A DNA stretch of 64,000 nucleotides, taken from Ciona savignyi (Eukaryota > Chordata > Ascidiacea > Phlebobranchia > Cionidae). The position numbers and the translations under genes were made by a program. Positions 11,203-22,212 of the stretch are shown in pieces. How positions within the stretch are numbered: the first letter of the stretch is position 1; every line of letters begins with the position of its first letter. The DNA is taken from contig CH002587.1 of NCBI GenBank assembly GCA_000149265.1, forward strand, positions 1,957-65,956, read 5' to 3'. Under the pieces are notes generated by a model. The model had not been told where the DNA came from and did no database searches. It saw only the letters and a program-made list of their open reading frames with translations.

Positions 11203-13202
11203 CTAGAGAGTGTCAACCACGTGTTTTAAAACCACTATTATTTTGTAAAACACATTTTGTATGATATATATATGCGAGCAGTGTCCCTAACCACAATTTG
11301 TATTTTATACACCGGGTTAGTAGTTTGTTTCTGCAAGCATAAACGCAAAGGTCCCGATCTTATTATTAATGTTCATTACACAATATATGTTATTGCCAGA
11401 TTTGTGCACGTCAGATCAATGTTATGTAATATTCCTGAAATTTTTAACCGGACTCTCATAGTTTTGTTTCTGCAAGCATAAACGCATGGGTCCCATAGTT
11501 ATTAAACCAAACTTCTTTTCCATGTGTAGTTAAAAAATAAAAAGCGTGTTCGATTTACGAACATTTTACCACAAATGTTTTAAATTTAAGCCTCTTGTCA
11601 AGCGCTTTGGTAAAGGGAAGGTAAATTCCCGAAACAGCCCGATTGAGTTTTTCATTATTTCGGAGAATTCCCCTGGGTTTAGTACATAAATTTCTGCTTA
11701 ACATATCTAAGTTATGTTATCTAAGTTAGATGTTTGTTAGATAATCTAACAATCAGTTTTAATCCGCTTTGGCGACTCCTTGTTGGAGATTTCGAAGCGA
11801 TATAGCATGCCTGTTACAATCAAGGTTTAAAACAAATCATAATTTTTAGGGTATTTCCCTATGTTCCCTTTTTCTTTTTACTCAATAAGGCGGATAGGGA
11901 ACTAACATTTTGGCCGTATAAGCGCTATGCCCCAAAAACCTAATTTAAAAAAATTTCGATTTGTTTTTTTACCTCCCAGGGGAAATCCCCTGGGTATATT
12001 AGCCAAAATTTTGGTTTCTGCATATCTAGACCATGTATTCTAACAAATGACAAAGTTTCATTGTAATTCCATTACTCCTTCTGGTAGATGTCGGTGCCAC
12101 AACCCATGCCCGTCACAATCATGATTTGAAAACAAAATCTTATTTTGTAGGGTATTTTCCTATGTAATTTTTAATTCTTTTAAGTGTTATATCATTGGCT
12201 AATGCACTTACAGTTTACCAAATTTAAATGAAATTGGAGTAGCCGTTTAAGCGCTCTGCCCAAAAACGCTATTTTTTTTTTAAAATACCGTTTTGGTTTT
12301 TGACCTACTAGGGGAATTCCCCTGAGTATATTACCAATAATATTGGTTTCTGCATATCTAGACCATGTTGTCTAACAAATGATAAAGTTTTATTGTGATT
12401 CCATTACCTCTTTTGGTAGATGTCGGGCCACAAGCCATATCTGTCACAATCATGGTTTAGGAATAAATCTTCATTTTTAGGGTATTTCCCTAGGTAACTT
12501 TTTTCTTTCTTTTAAGTGGTAAAACAGTTGCTAATGAACTTACATTCCACCAAATCTAATTCAAATTGGAGCAAGCGTTTAAGCCCTATGCCCAAAAAAG
12601 CTAAATTTTTTAGAAAAAAATTAGGTTTTGGTTTTTTAACTTCCGTGGGGAATTCCCCTGGTTTAATAACCCAAAATTTTTGTTTCTGCATATCTAGACC
12701 ATGTTGTTTAAAAAATGTCAAAATTTCATTGCGATTCAATTACCCCTTTTGTAGATGTCGGGTCCACAAATCATGCCTGTCACAATCATGGTTTAGGAAT
12801 AAATCTTCATTTTTAGGGTATTTCCCTAGATAACTTTTTTCTTTCTTTTAAGTGGTAAAGCAGTTGATAATGAACTTACATTCCACCAAATCTTATTCAA
12901 ATTGGAGCAAGCGTTTAAGCGCTATGCCCAAAAAAGCTAATTTTTTGAAAAAAGTACCGTTTTACCGTTTTAGTTTTTACCGTCCCTGGGGAATTCCCCT
13001 AGAATTATCACCTAAAATTTTGGTGTCTGCATATTTAGACCATGTTTTCTAACAAATTGCCAAGTTTTACTGTGATTCCATTACTCCTTTTGGTAGATGT
13101 TAGGTACACAAGCCATGCCTGTCAAGCGTTTGATGATAAAAATAAAAAGAAAAAAAAACGACAAAAAAAATATGTGTCCCATTTTTCCAAATGGGACCCA
13201 TA
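11203..13202 (-). mobile_element. Tandem-core repeat element, long copy in opposite orientation
   Basis: It starts with CTAGAGAGTGTCAACC (the tail seen from the other strand). It runs through about six core units, each with the 'aggggaattcccct' palindrome and 'tgcatatctagaccatgtt', and ends at the head hairpin GTCCCATTT...AAATGGGAC at about 13176-13197. At about 2.0 kb it is longer than the copy at 3.8 kb because it has more core units. Together with the truncated copy at 10.3-11.05 kb it forms a large inverted arrangement, tails facing the gap. Confidence 0.7.
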
Positions 13203-13505
13203 ATGATTTCGAAATCTTCTCAGTTTCGGGGATTTTTTGTTGTTGGAATAAAATATATTTTAAAGTTTATGTGTTTTAACTTTTAAAAGCTTTAGAATGT
13301 GCCGATGTGACATATAATTATTGCGCAAATTAACAAGTGGCTATGATGCTCACGCCATTCAATTTTGAGATTCTTTTATTGTCCTTCCAGGTATTATGTT
13401 TAATGATTGAATCGGTGACTCCAAGTCATTTTTTTATTTTTTAAACTGCATCAAACTGTCCAATGACAATCGACTGCTCAGCGATCGCTTCATTTGATTC
13501 TCCGC
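13203..13505. other. Non-coding stretch, nothing recognised
   Basis: AT-rich flank between the element head and the CRE/X-box block. Confidence 0.4.
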
Positions 13506-13510
13506 CATTC

Positions 13511-13631
13511 TGACGTCATTATTATCTACGTCACTTCCGAGGTGGAATTTGTCATCATTGGTGTACGAGTATCGCTGTTACTATGGTAACCTTCCGACGA
13601 TGTCAAACTTTTGACGTCATGTATGACGTCA
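13511..13631. promoter_or_regulatory. Three perfect CREs with an RFX X-box
   Basis: TGACGTCA occurs at 13511, 13612 and 13624, with TACGTCAC at 13528. GTTACTATGGTAAC at 13577-13590 fits the RFX X-box consensus (RYYNYYATRRNRAC) at every position. This density of exact regulatory palindromes points to a proximal promoter. The gene it serves is not evident: the CRE palindromes read both ways, and a weak minus-strand open frame overlaps (13526-13813). Confidence 0.5.
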
Positions 13632-13832
13632 GCGGTCCTTGATAACGCATGTGCTTTTAAATTTGAAGTGGTACAAACTTGTACCAGAGTCGAATAACGA
13701 AGTCGAAACGACATGATCTTCCGGGCGGTAGTTATTGCTTTTTGAGGAACCAGCAACAGATATGTTAGAATTTCCCACCTCCTTTGCTCGGTAAGGCACC
13801 GACTCGACTGCAAGCCTCATCCTGTGTCGCAC
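13629..13832 (-). CDS. Doubtful open frame beside the CRE/X-box block
   Basis: A 67-residue minus-strand frame starts with ATG (MRHRMRLAVESVPYRAKEVG...) in a slightly more GC-rich island. A second frame (13526-13813) is also open, and no family was recognised in either. It may be a first exon of a gene or a chance frame, and nothing confirms expression. Confidence 0.18.
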   Translation of the reverse strand: MRHRMRLAVESVPYRAKEVGNSNISVAGSSKSNNYRPEDHVVSTSLFDSGTSLYHFKFKSTCVIKDR

Positions 13833-13839
13833 TATAACA

Positions 13840-14790
13840 GGTTTCTAAGCTGATATTGCAAAATCAATTTTTTGTAACATATCGTGCTTAATGCGTTTCT
13901 CCTGATTTCTATCGCGGTTTAGTAGGTTTGTTGGATTTACCTAACTCTGTAATAATTTAATGTTTATTAATCAGATATGTAGTGTGAAACAAATGCATTT
14001 GTAAAGTAAACAGTGACACGACAGACAAGTATCTGAAATCCTGACCTTTCTATATCCCAATCAAATGTCACCTTCCAAACAATCAGATACACGTGGTTTT
14101 ATATCACAATTGATGTTACGTCTAAACGTGAAAAGGAACAATGCAATCGATAACTTCAGACATCGGTTCAAAAGCTGCAATACTTTTACCCGACGTTCAT
14201 ATGTTTGCAAGATCGTTGGAAATTACTCCGCCTTCCGTGTCAACTATTTACATAGTGTAACAGTTCGACTACAGTATGTGACGTGAGCAGATTATCTTTT
14301 TAGTCTAAAGTGAGAATCATTACTATGATAATGCACAGGGCGTAACTTAAAGATTAACTTGGCGATATTTACTGCTGGTGATTCTCACCTTTTGACCGAA
14401 GTTATATAAATTGTCCAGCTGTTTCATCAAATCATCGTAGTGAGTTTGTTCCGATGCCCTGTTTTGGTATCCTGTAGAGTTTTGTGTTGTGGTATCGCTT
14501 TTCTTCCATGCTTGACATATTGTGAAGCGGTTTGGAATCTGGTTAGGTATTATATAAGTTATTTATGAAAGTTACCGCACTGAGAGTGCTGGTAAATTTT
14601 ATCGTTTTGAAACGCTGTGGTGTTGCGTGGTTGATGCGAATAAAAGTACTTTAACCTGAGCGAACCAAGGTGGTTGTTCCCCCAAACCGATACCACGATT
14701 CGTTCTTTTATTCTTGGTCGCTTGTCTATGAGACTGCATGAAAAATTAATTATTTACAATTATTATTAAGAAATTTTGTGTTCACAGTTG
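13840..14790. other. Non-coding stretch, nothing recognised
   Basis: A 73-residue plus-strand frame (14065-14286) has no recognisable content and no splice context that stands out. Confidence 0.4.
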
Positions 14791-14799
14791 AAGTAAACA

Positions 14800-15260
14800 G
14801 GTTTTCCTGGCTACCTCATCACCTTTGGTATATCTTATACAAAGTGTATAACGTTTGTTTTTGCACGCAGAAACTAATAGGTTTCGAGTTACCAATACAT
14901 ACTTGATATCCATGTTTTTCGAATTAAATATTACCGTTTCTTTACAAAAAATGCAAAATATAAAAACAAAAAATGTGGTTTTACATCATTGGAGCTTTTA
15001 GGGGTTATATTTATCCAACATTTGTTACTGCATATCTAATACATATTAGTTAACGCCTCTAAATGTTTAAACATAATATTTCATCCTTGTTATTATTGGG
15101 CGTTAAAACAAGTTAATCACTGGTTTGAGTTCTGTTAGGTTTTGGGAGATTTCCCGGAAATGATTTATAGTGGGTACAGGGAAGTCCCAGTTGTTTTACT
15201 AAGCATTAAATAAATTATGAATTTGTGGTAGTTTTAAGTCTTTAGCTGTTTTATACACGT
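14800..15260. repeat. Diverged repeat shared with 37.85 kb
   Basis: The block 'tcctggctacctcatcacc', followed by 'ttggtatatcttata' and 'gcagaaactaat', is repeated at about 37855-37940. At 37.8 kb it is preceded by the 'gtcaaccacgtg' tail of the tandem-core family, so this may be an old sister family of that element. Confidence 0.5.
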
Positions 15261-15264
15261 GGTA

Positions 15265-16735
15265 ATAGTTTATTCTGTTTATAATTCAGTGGTTTTATGC
15301 GGTAACTCGCGGTATGATACTTGCAATTGATTTTTCTTAGTTTAACTCACTTATTTACAACTTTCTTTACAATTTAGAGTGAATTAGAATTTTGTGGTAA
15401 ATATCCTTTTCCAATGCGCAGATATCGGCGAATACACTCAAAAAGCTGAAATTAAGCAAGTAACTTTTTTTCTATAGCAGGAATTTCTATTGGGTTTTTG
15501 GTAAATTTAAGAGGCAGGTTATGGGCCAGTTAAGATTCGTAAAAGTTTCAAATCAATCACCTGGCCACCGGATATGTGTGGGGTTCATGGTTATTTCGTA
15601 TTTGCGTATATTGGTGGCACTAAATCTGTCATTGCGATCCCCATCTAACCGTACTCAACCAAAACTCATTGCAATCCAACTCGTTATAAAAGTTTAGCAC
15701 CCTTGCTTTTCTTTAAGCTCTTCTTATCGGGGCAAGTGCATTTGGCCGCTCGTCGCTAACCCAAAAGGTCACTTTAGTCTGTCCTTTCCAGTGTGTAAAG
15801 TCGGTGCTTGTCTAAGTCTGACTCCAGTAACTTGCAGCGTAAAATTCATACAATTGACTTTAGACGCACGGAAATAGTTTATTCTGTAAGCTGCATTCTA
15901 TTACTTAGAATGCAGCGCATATATTAACGCGATTGGTGGCTATGTCTTATGTACGGCATACACAACAGTATATAAAGCAAGGAGGGAAGAACTTTGACGC
16001 CAATCTTAATCGTTCACATACGGGTTCTACAAACAATATACGTGATCATTATACATAAACAATTATATTAGTTCCCGAAAGCATCGATTCACCACAAAAG
16101 TTTGTTTGTTTTTAGATTACGAGCCAAGAGTGTGCAGTACATGCAGTTTAACTAATTGATTGAACATGTCCGGAGCTGCGACTCCAAGCAGGAGGTGCTA
16201 AGGACCGTATTCCAGAACACGTTTCTGGTACTCAATTAGGCTGACCAAAATGAATTTTTTACACAAAACGATCAAAACAGCTGGGAACGTATGGCATAAT
16301 GTGGGAAGGATAATTTAGGAAACATTGGTGCGGATGTTAACGTTGATTGACAGGCCAGCGGAAATCGGAACAAAGGAATTTGGAACAGGCACTGCTGTGC
16401 ATGCACTAATGGCTTATTTTAACAATTTTAAACGACTTAATGCAATAATGCGCAAACATTTTACACAAACCGCGAATTCACTACATTTGCCTCTCACCAA
16501 CGTGATGCAGAAAAAAATATGTTCTGTTTGGAACCAAAGGCAAAACCTATCAATATTATACATTATAAACAGGTATATATAAGATATCCACTACAAATCG
16601 ATAGTAAACTTCAATGGTAATGAGAAAATAAGTATTTATATCCACCACACACCGTTTTCCGGGAAGCCCATTCAACACTCAGCCGCGCTTTAACGCATAA
16701 TAACAGCAATAAAATGAACTAATAAGTAAATCCAT
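15265..16735. other. Non-coding stretch, nothing recognised
   Basis: No gene was recognised. An 85-residue open frame at 16325-16582 has no recognisable family features. Confidence 0.4.
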
Positions 16736-16739
16736 TTGA

Positions 16740-17690
16740 ACGTTTATTGAATATATGGAACAGTAATTTAATCAACATTTGAACAATATAATCGTTTATT
16801 GAATATATGGATATAATTAAATCAACATTTGAACAATATAAGCGTTTATTGAATATATGGATATAATTAAATCAACATTTGAACAATATAAGCGTTTATT
16901 GAATATATGGAACAATATTTAAATCAACATTTGAACAATATAAGCGTTTATTGAATATATGGAACAATAATTAAATCAACATTTGAACAATATAAGCGTT
17001 TATTGAATATATGGAACAATAATTAAATCAACATTTGAACAATATAAGCGTTTATTGAATATATGGAACAATAATTTAATCAACATTTGAACAATATAAT
17101 CGTTTATTGAATATATGGAACAATAATTAAATCAACATTTAAACAATATAATCGTTTATTGAATACATGGAACAGTAATTAAATCAACATTTAAACAATA
17201 TAAGCGTTTATTGAATATAAAGAACAATAATTAAATCAACATTTGAACAATATAAGCGTTTATTGAATATATGGAACAATAATTTAATCAACATTTGAAC
17301 AATATAAGCGTTTATTGAATATATGGAACAATAATTTATTCAACATTTGAACAATATAATCGTTTATTAAATACACGAAACAAAAATTTAATCAACATTT
17401 GAACAATATAATCGTTTATTGAATACATGGAACAGTAATTAAATCAACATTTAAACAATATAAGCGTTTATTGAATATAAAGAACAATAATTAAATCAAC
17501 ATTTGAACAATATAAGCGTTTATTGAATACATGGAACAGTAATTAAATCAACATTTAAACAACATAAGCGTTTATTGAATATAAAGAACAATAATTAAAT
17601 CATCATTTGAACATTATAAGCGTTTATTAAATATATATGGAACAATAATTAAATCAACATTTAAACAATATAAGCGATTGTTGAATACAA
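16740..17690. repeat. Satellite array, unit about 52 bp, about 18 copies
   Basis: The unit contains 'gtttattgaatatatggaac', then 'aataattaaatcaacatttg', then 'aacaatataagc', with single-base variants and a few units 2-3 bases shorter. Seen from the minus strand each unit carries AATAAA (plus-strand TTTATT). The array begins about 230 bases past the stop codon of the NLR gene, in the direction of transcription. Confidence 0.92.
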
Positions 17691-17738
17691 TATAATTAAA
17701 TCAAAACACGCCTTAAAGAATGTATTAATAATACAGGG

Positions 17739-17744
17739 TTTAAT
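17739..17744 (-). terminator. Possible polyadenylation signal ATTAAA
   Basis: The first ATTAAA/AATAAA-type hexamer seen past the NLR stop at 17918, about 175 bases downstream. Many further AATAAA copies follow in the satellite. Confidence 0.35.
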
Positions 17745-17917
17745 TTATGCCCTTAGTCAAAATATATCAGCAACGTAAACATAATATGGGAATGGTGATG
17801 TTAGATATAATTGTTTGTGCGTTGTATACGATGGGTCAGTTGTGCTGCATAATTAACTGTACGTAGCTCCAGTGTGGTATCAGTGCTTTATAGCTTGATA
17901 CAGACATGTCGACAATG

Positions 17918-18055
17918 TTAGGATATTATACATTTGTGTTTTTTCTTTTTTCTCTTTGGATTAGCAACCACTTGTTTTGGTTCAGTGATCGAACATTTGT
18001 ATTCTTCAAACCACACTTTGAGATCATCAATCTCATGTCCTTCTAAAATGAAATC
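17918..18055 (-). CDS. NLR-family protein, terminal exon 2 (polybasic tail and CaaX box)
   Basis: Terminal exon with acceptor 'ttttctttcag' and phase-0 entry, 45 residues and a TAA stop. It reads DFILEGHEIDDLKVWFEEYK, then CSITEPKQVVANP, then KRKKKKHK and finally CIIS at the very C-terminus. Cys-Ile-Ile-Ser is a classical CaaX box (Ser at the last place favours farnesyl transferase). The six Lys/Arg plus His and Lys just before it form a polybasic patch like the membrane-targeting tail of K-Ras4B. If translated as predicted, the receptor would be prenylated and held on the inner face of a membrane. The preceding LRR exon ends in phase 0, so the join is legal. No RNA evidence is available here. 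Confidence 0.78.
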   Translation of the reverse strand, partial: DFILEGHEIDDLKVWFEEYKCSITEPKQVVANPKRKKKKHKCIIS

Positions 18056-18059
18056 CTGA

Positions 18060-19317
18060 AAGAAAATTTAAAAGAAGGTAAACATGTGGTTAAGCCACAA
18101 TACTTTACTTATATTTTACAGATTAAACAAAAAAGAAAAAAATTTGCCCATTCTGATTTGGCAACTAATATTCTATTAAATAAAAAAAAAGTAAATCCAA
18201 ATGATACACAACAGCATTTTAAAAAATATTTCAATAAGAAAATGGTAGGTATTTTGTCGACTATTCTTGATTGAGGTTTGGTTAAGTTGTCAAATCACCG
18301 ATAAGCTATATTAGTAAACCGCAGCGTGCAGTGTTTTTTTTTGATTTTGTGGTTTAAGCAAGCATTGATTAAAATTAAATGTAACTTAATTTCCATATTT
18401 ATTTATCATAAACTTCAATAGGGTATTAATTATTAGAAATCTTTTTTTATTTTTTATGCGTTTGTATCATGGAAACAAAAACAAACCAAACTAGTTGATT
18501 AGTTGCACTGTCCAATTACACCACCCAAATGCATATGACGCCGTGGTATGTATGGGGTACATATTGTGGTATGTATAGGGTACAGAGAGTAGGGCCAGGT
18601 GTTAATTTGAGGGATAATTTAACTTACAAAGGTGACACAATGTGGCAAACGAGTTGGTGTGATGTATTTTAAAGTCAGCCGCATAAAAATATCAAGCTTT
18701 GGGAGCAGGTGTGGGGATCTTGTAGTAGTGATGAGGATATTTAGTGGTTGGGGCAGCGTAATATTGTAGTATGGACTGCTGGTAATGGAAATAAGTGGGC
18801 AGGGTATAAAAGTGGTAATGTGTGTGTTTCATGACAATAAAGCTCATTATAAACAACTTAGTCCATTTTACACACAACCGCGCAGAAAGTGGTCAGGGTG
18901 AAGATCAAACCGAGAACCTGTCTGGTTATAACCTCCACTCTTGTATACGAGCTATTGTTTGAAGTAACCTGGTTCCAACCATAACAGTTGGCTCCCATTT
19001 TGGTACTTTCATTTGATGGTCACTATTTATCAACTGTTCAAGTGGAACAAAATATTTAATTATTTAAACATTAGTTTCTTTTCATGCGAAAAATTAGTGT
19101 TAAAATGTTGAAATACATATTTTTTTCGGTGTGTATACAAAAAGTTACATTTTATATTTATACCTATTTTAAAAGTAAAAATTACCGTATATTAAATAAA
19201 CAAATAAAATAAGATAAGATAATTTCCATGATGATTATCCAAACAACCAAAGTAATCTTAAATTAATGAAACTTCATAAAGCAATCACACACAACATCAC
19301 ATGAAACTGAGGCTTAC
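18060..19317. other. Intron of the NLR gene with duplicated intron modules
   Basis: Segments here recur in the other LRR introns. For example the block with 'aaccaaactagttgatt' and 'tgtggtatgtatagggtacagagagtag' also lies near 19.87 and 23.67 kb, and the block 'gcgcagaaagtggtcagggtgaagatc' also lies at 21.11 kb. This shows that exons and introns were duplicated together. Confidence 0.55.
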
Positions 19318-19482
19318 CTGGGGAGAAGGGAGTTGTTGTATTGCTTCTTGCAACATACGTTGACCTTCTGGTGAAAGTTTGTTCCAGTTCAAATCCAGTT
19401 CCGATATTTTGCCAACACACCCAGCCAGACATTGTGCTGTGTGGTCATCCAACCTCCCATAGTTTCTCACTGTAAGTTTGAT
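19318..19482 (-). CDS. NLR-family protein, LRR exon B5
   Basis: A 165-base phase-0 exon (acceptor 'ttccacacag', donor CAG|GTAAGC) coding 55 residues: IKLTVRNYGRLDDHTAQCLA, then GCVGKISELDLNWNKLSPEG, then QRMLQEAIQQLPSPQ. It corresponds to two ribonuclease-inhibitor-type leucine-rich repeats of about 27-28 residues, the likely ligand-sensing part of a NOD-like receptor. It is the last of four near-identical exons and joins terminal exon 2 in phase. Confidence 0.85.
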
Positions 19483-20562
19483 CTGTGTGGAACATAAATG
19501 TTAAAACTCCAAAATATATATATCCTGTGGATTATATGTTTAATAATCAATTATGAAATACATACAAACAAATTTGAAATCATTATTGTCTTTGTGGTTT
19601 TAATTCTTTTTCTTTTTATTTATTGTTTTATGGGAATATTAAAGTTTCTTTGAGGCGTATTTGTTGTAATTTTAATTTTATAACATTTTTCCAGTTTATT
19701 AAAATGCAACTTAGGTTTGACGACCACCTCTTTGACTATACCCACTCTATATAATTACTTTAATCATAGACATGATTTTAAGAATGTAGTTTTGCCGTGT
19801 TTTTTCCAGTTTTAAATTGTTATAAAAGTATTTGTCTCTGTTGCGTGTTTTTATCGTGGAAAGAATAATAAACCAAACTAGTTGATCAGTTGCACAGTCG
19901 TACACCACACAAATGCATATGCCACACACACATTGTAATAGCTTGCTAACATGGCTGTGGGTGGTGTCTCGTGTTATAACTCCCCACATTTCCCAAACTA
20001 CAGGGATAAACAGGAGTATCCTTCCCCACTATGTGATAGGGGCTGCTAGGATTGGGATTGACCAGGTTGTGTCTTGTCGGCAGGGTGATGTTATTAATTT
20101 GGTGTTCTTTCTTCTGCAGAATAAAATGATGCCAGGGGGACAGTCCGACCTGGACTAGGATCGGGGCAACGGATGGAATTTGGACCGAGTAGCTTAAAGA
20201 TTTACTTATTGCTGTGGACGACATCTATTTTACTTGAACCAAACCGCCCACACGAGGTCAGACCGTCACCGATGCTCTACAACATGGCGGAAGAGGACGG
20301 GTTTGTGTCACCCCATGTGTACGGGGGGCAGGGGGTCTAAGCATTAAGCGAAATACTTTGAAGGTAATTTAACTAACAATGAAGACATAATGTACCAAAA
20401 GACAGTTCACACATATTTAATGAACTGGTGATGAGGTTTAAAATATGAAAGTCAATTCAGCAAATTGGCGTCATGATGATTACCCAAACAGCTCAATTAA
20501 TCTCAAATCAATGAAACTCCATGAAGCAATCATACACAACATCACATGAAACTGAGGCTTAC

Positions 20563-20727
20563 CTGGGGAGAAGGGAGTTGTTGGATTGCTTCTTGCAACA
20601 TACGTTGACCTTCTGGTGAAAGTTTGTCCCAGTCCAAATCCAGTTCCGATATTTTGCCAACACACCCAGCCAGACATTGTGCTGCGTGGTCATCCAACCC
20701 CCAATCGCTTCTTACTGTAAGTTTGAT
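20563..20727 (-). CDS. NLR-family protein, LRR exon B4
   Basis: A 165-base phase-0 exon with the same acceptor and donor context as its neighbours. It codes IKLTVRSDWGLDDHAAQCLA, then GCVGKISELDLDWDKLSPEG, then QRMLQEAIQQLPSPQ. It differs from exon B3 at only two residues (DK against NR), so the two copies arose or were homogenised recently. No start codon lies in its frame, as expected for an internal exon. Confidence 0.85.
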
Positions 20728-21345
20728 CTGTGTGGAACAGGAATGTTAAAACTTTACAATGAATATATCCTGTGAATTATATGTTCAATAATCAATTATG
20801 AAATACATACAAACAAATTTGAAAACATTATTGTCTTTGTGGTTTAAAATATTCCGCATCTTCTTTTTATTTATTAAGTATTAAAGTTTCTTTGAGGCCT
20901 ATGTGTTAAAATTTTGATTTTATAACATTTTTTCAGTTTATTAAAATATATCTTAGGTTTGACGGCCACGTCTGCCCATACCCACTCTGTTTAATTAATT
21001 TGATTATAGACATGTTTTAAGGAAGGTAGTTTTTCCAGTTTTTGAAATGTTATAGAAGTCTCTGTCTCTTTTATGTGTTTTCATCGTGGATACAAAACAA
21101 AGATAAACATCGCGCAGAAAGTGGTCAGGGTGAAGATCGAACCGAAAACCTGTCTGGTTATAACCTCCACTCTTGTATATGAGCTATTGTATGAAGTAAC
21201 CTGTTTCCAACCATAAGTTGGCTCCCATTTTGGTTCCTTTATTTGATGGTCATTATTTATTTACTGATCAAGTGGAACAAAATATTTGATCATTCAAACA
21301 TTAGTATATTTTTCATGACAAAAATTAGTTTTAAAATATTTAAAT

Positions 21346-21545
21346 ACAGTAGAACCCCGCTTGGAGACCACCTCGATAACACGACCACCTCATTATCAAG
21401 ACCACTTCCGTGCGGTCCCAAATAATTTACTATGGTAATGCAGTGCATTTCGTTTCAATAACGCGACCACCCCGGTTTCCAGACCAGGACCGCCATATTT
21501 TGCACCTAAACTTTAAGCTTAACTCTGCTTAAGTGACCACAAGTG
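21346..21545 (+). mobile_element. Fragment of a pogo/Tigger-like DNA transposon
   Basis: It opens 'CAGTAGAACCCCGCTTGGAG' directly after TA, the form of a pogo-class terminal repeat with a TA target. It continues with repeated 'gaccacc' motifs. The matching opposite end was not found, so this is a fragment inside an NLR intron. Confidence 0.4.
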
Positions 21546-21779
21546 TTAAATAATTTGCTTTTGTCACCAAAGTAATAAGGTTAACTTTCTTTTACGATCA
21601 AAACAATACGATTAAATGAGCGCGTACACACACACACACAAAGAAAAATTGTGGAAAACATAACTGAATTTTAAAAGATAAACTTAATTACTAACAGTTG
21701 TTTAAATCATTCTGCGGTATCTGAAAAAATTTTCCTTATAATTACCCAAACAGCCAAAGAAACTGCAAATAAGGTTTAC

Positions 21780-21944
21780 CTGGGGAGAAGGGAGTTGTTG
21801 TATTGCTTCTTGCAACATACGTTGACCTTCTGGTGAAAGTCTGTTCCAGTCCAAATCCAGTTCTGATATTTTGCCAACACACCCAGCCAGACATTGTGCT
21901 GCGTGGTCATCCAACCCCCAATCGCTTCTTACTGTAAGTTTGAT
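21780..21944 (-). CDS. NLR-family protein, LRR exon B3
   Basis: A 165-base phase-0 exon (acceptor 'ttccacacag', donor CAG|GTAAAC) coding IKLTVRSDWGLDDHAAQCLA, then GCVGKISELDLDWNRLSPEG, then QRMLQEAIQQLPSPQ. It has the same LRR pair as its neighbours. The flanking intron sequences ('atcctatggtttatatgtttaat', 'ggcctatgtgttgtaatttt') repeat beside every B exon. Confidence 0.87.
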
Positions 21945-22212
21945 CTGTGTGGAACAGGACTGGTAAAACTCCACAATGAATATATCCTATGGTTTATATG
22001 TTTAATAATCAATTATGAAAACATACAAACAAATTTGAAATCATTATTGTCATTGTGGTTTTAATTCTTCTTCTTTTTATTTATTGTTTTATGGGAATAT
22101 TAATGTTTCTTTGAGGCCTATGTGTTGTAATTTTAATTTCATAGCATTTTCCAGTTTATTAAAATATATCTTAGGTTTGACGAACACCTCTTGACTATAC
22201 CCACTCTATATA

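Noticed and set aside
14065-14286. 73-residue plus-strand frame as target gene of the X-box/CRE block
   Set aside because: It has no recognisable domain or splice context and lies more than 400 bases away. It cannot be supported from sequence alone.
16740-17690. CRISPR-like array
   Set aside because: Units are directly adjacent with no unique spacers, and the DNA is animal. It is a satellite.
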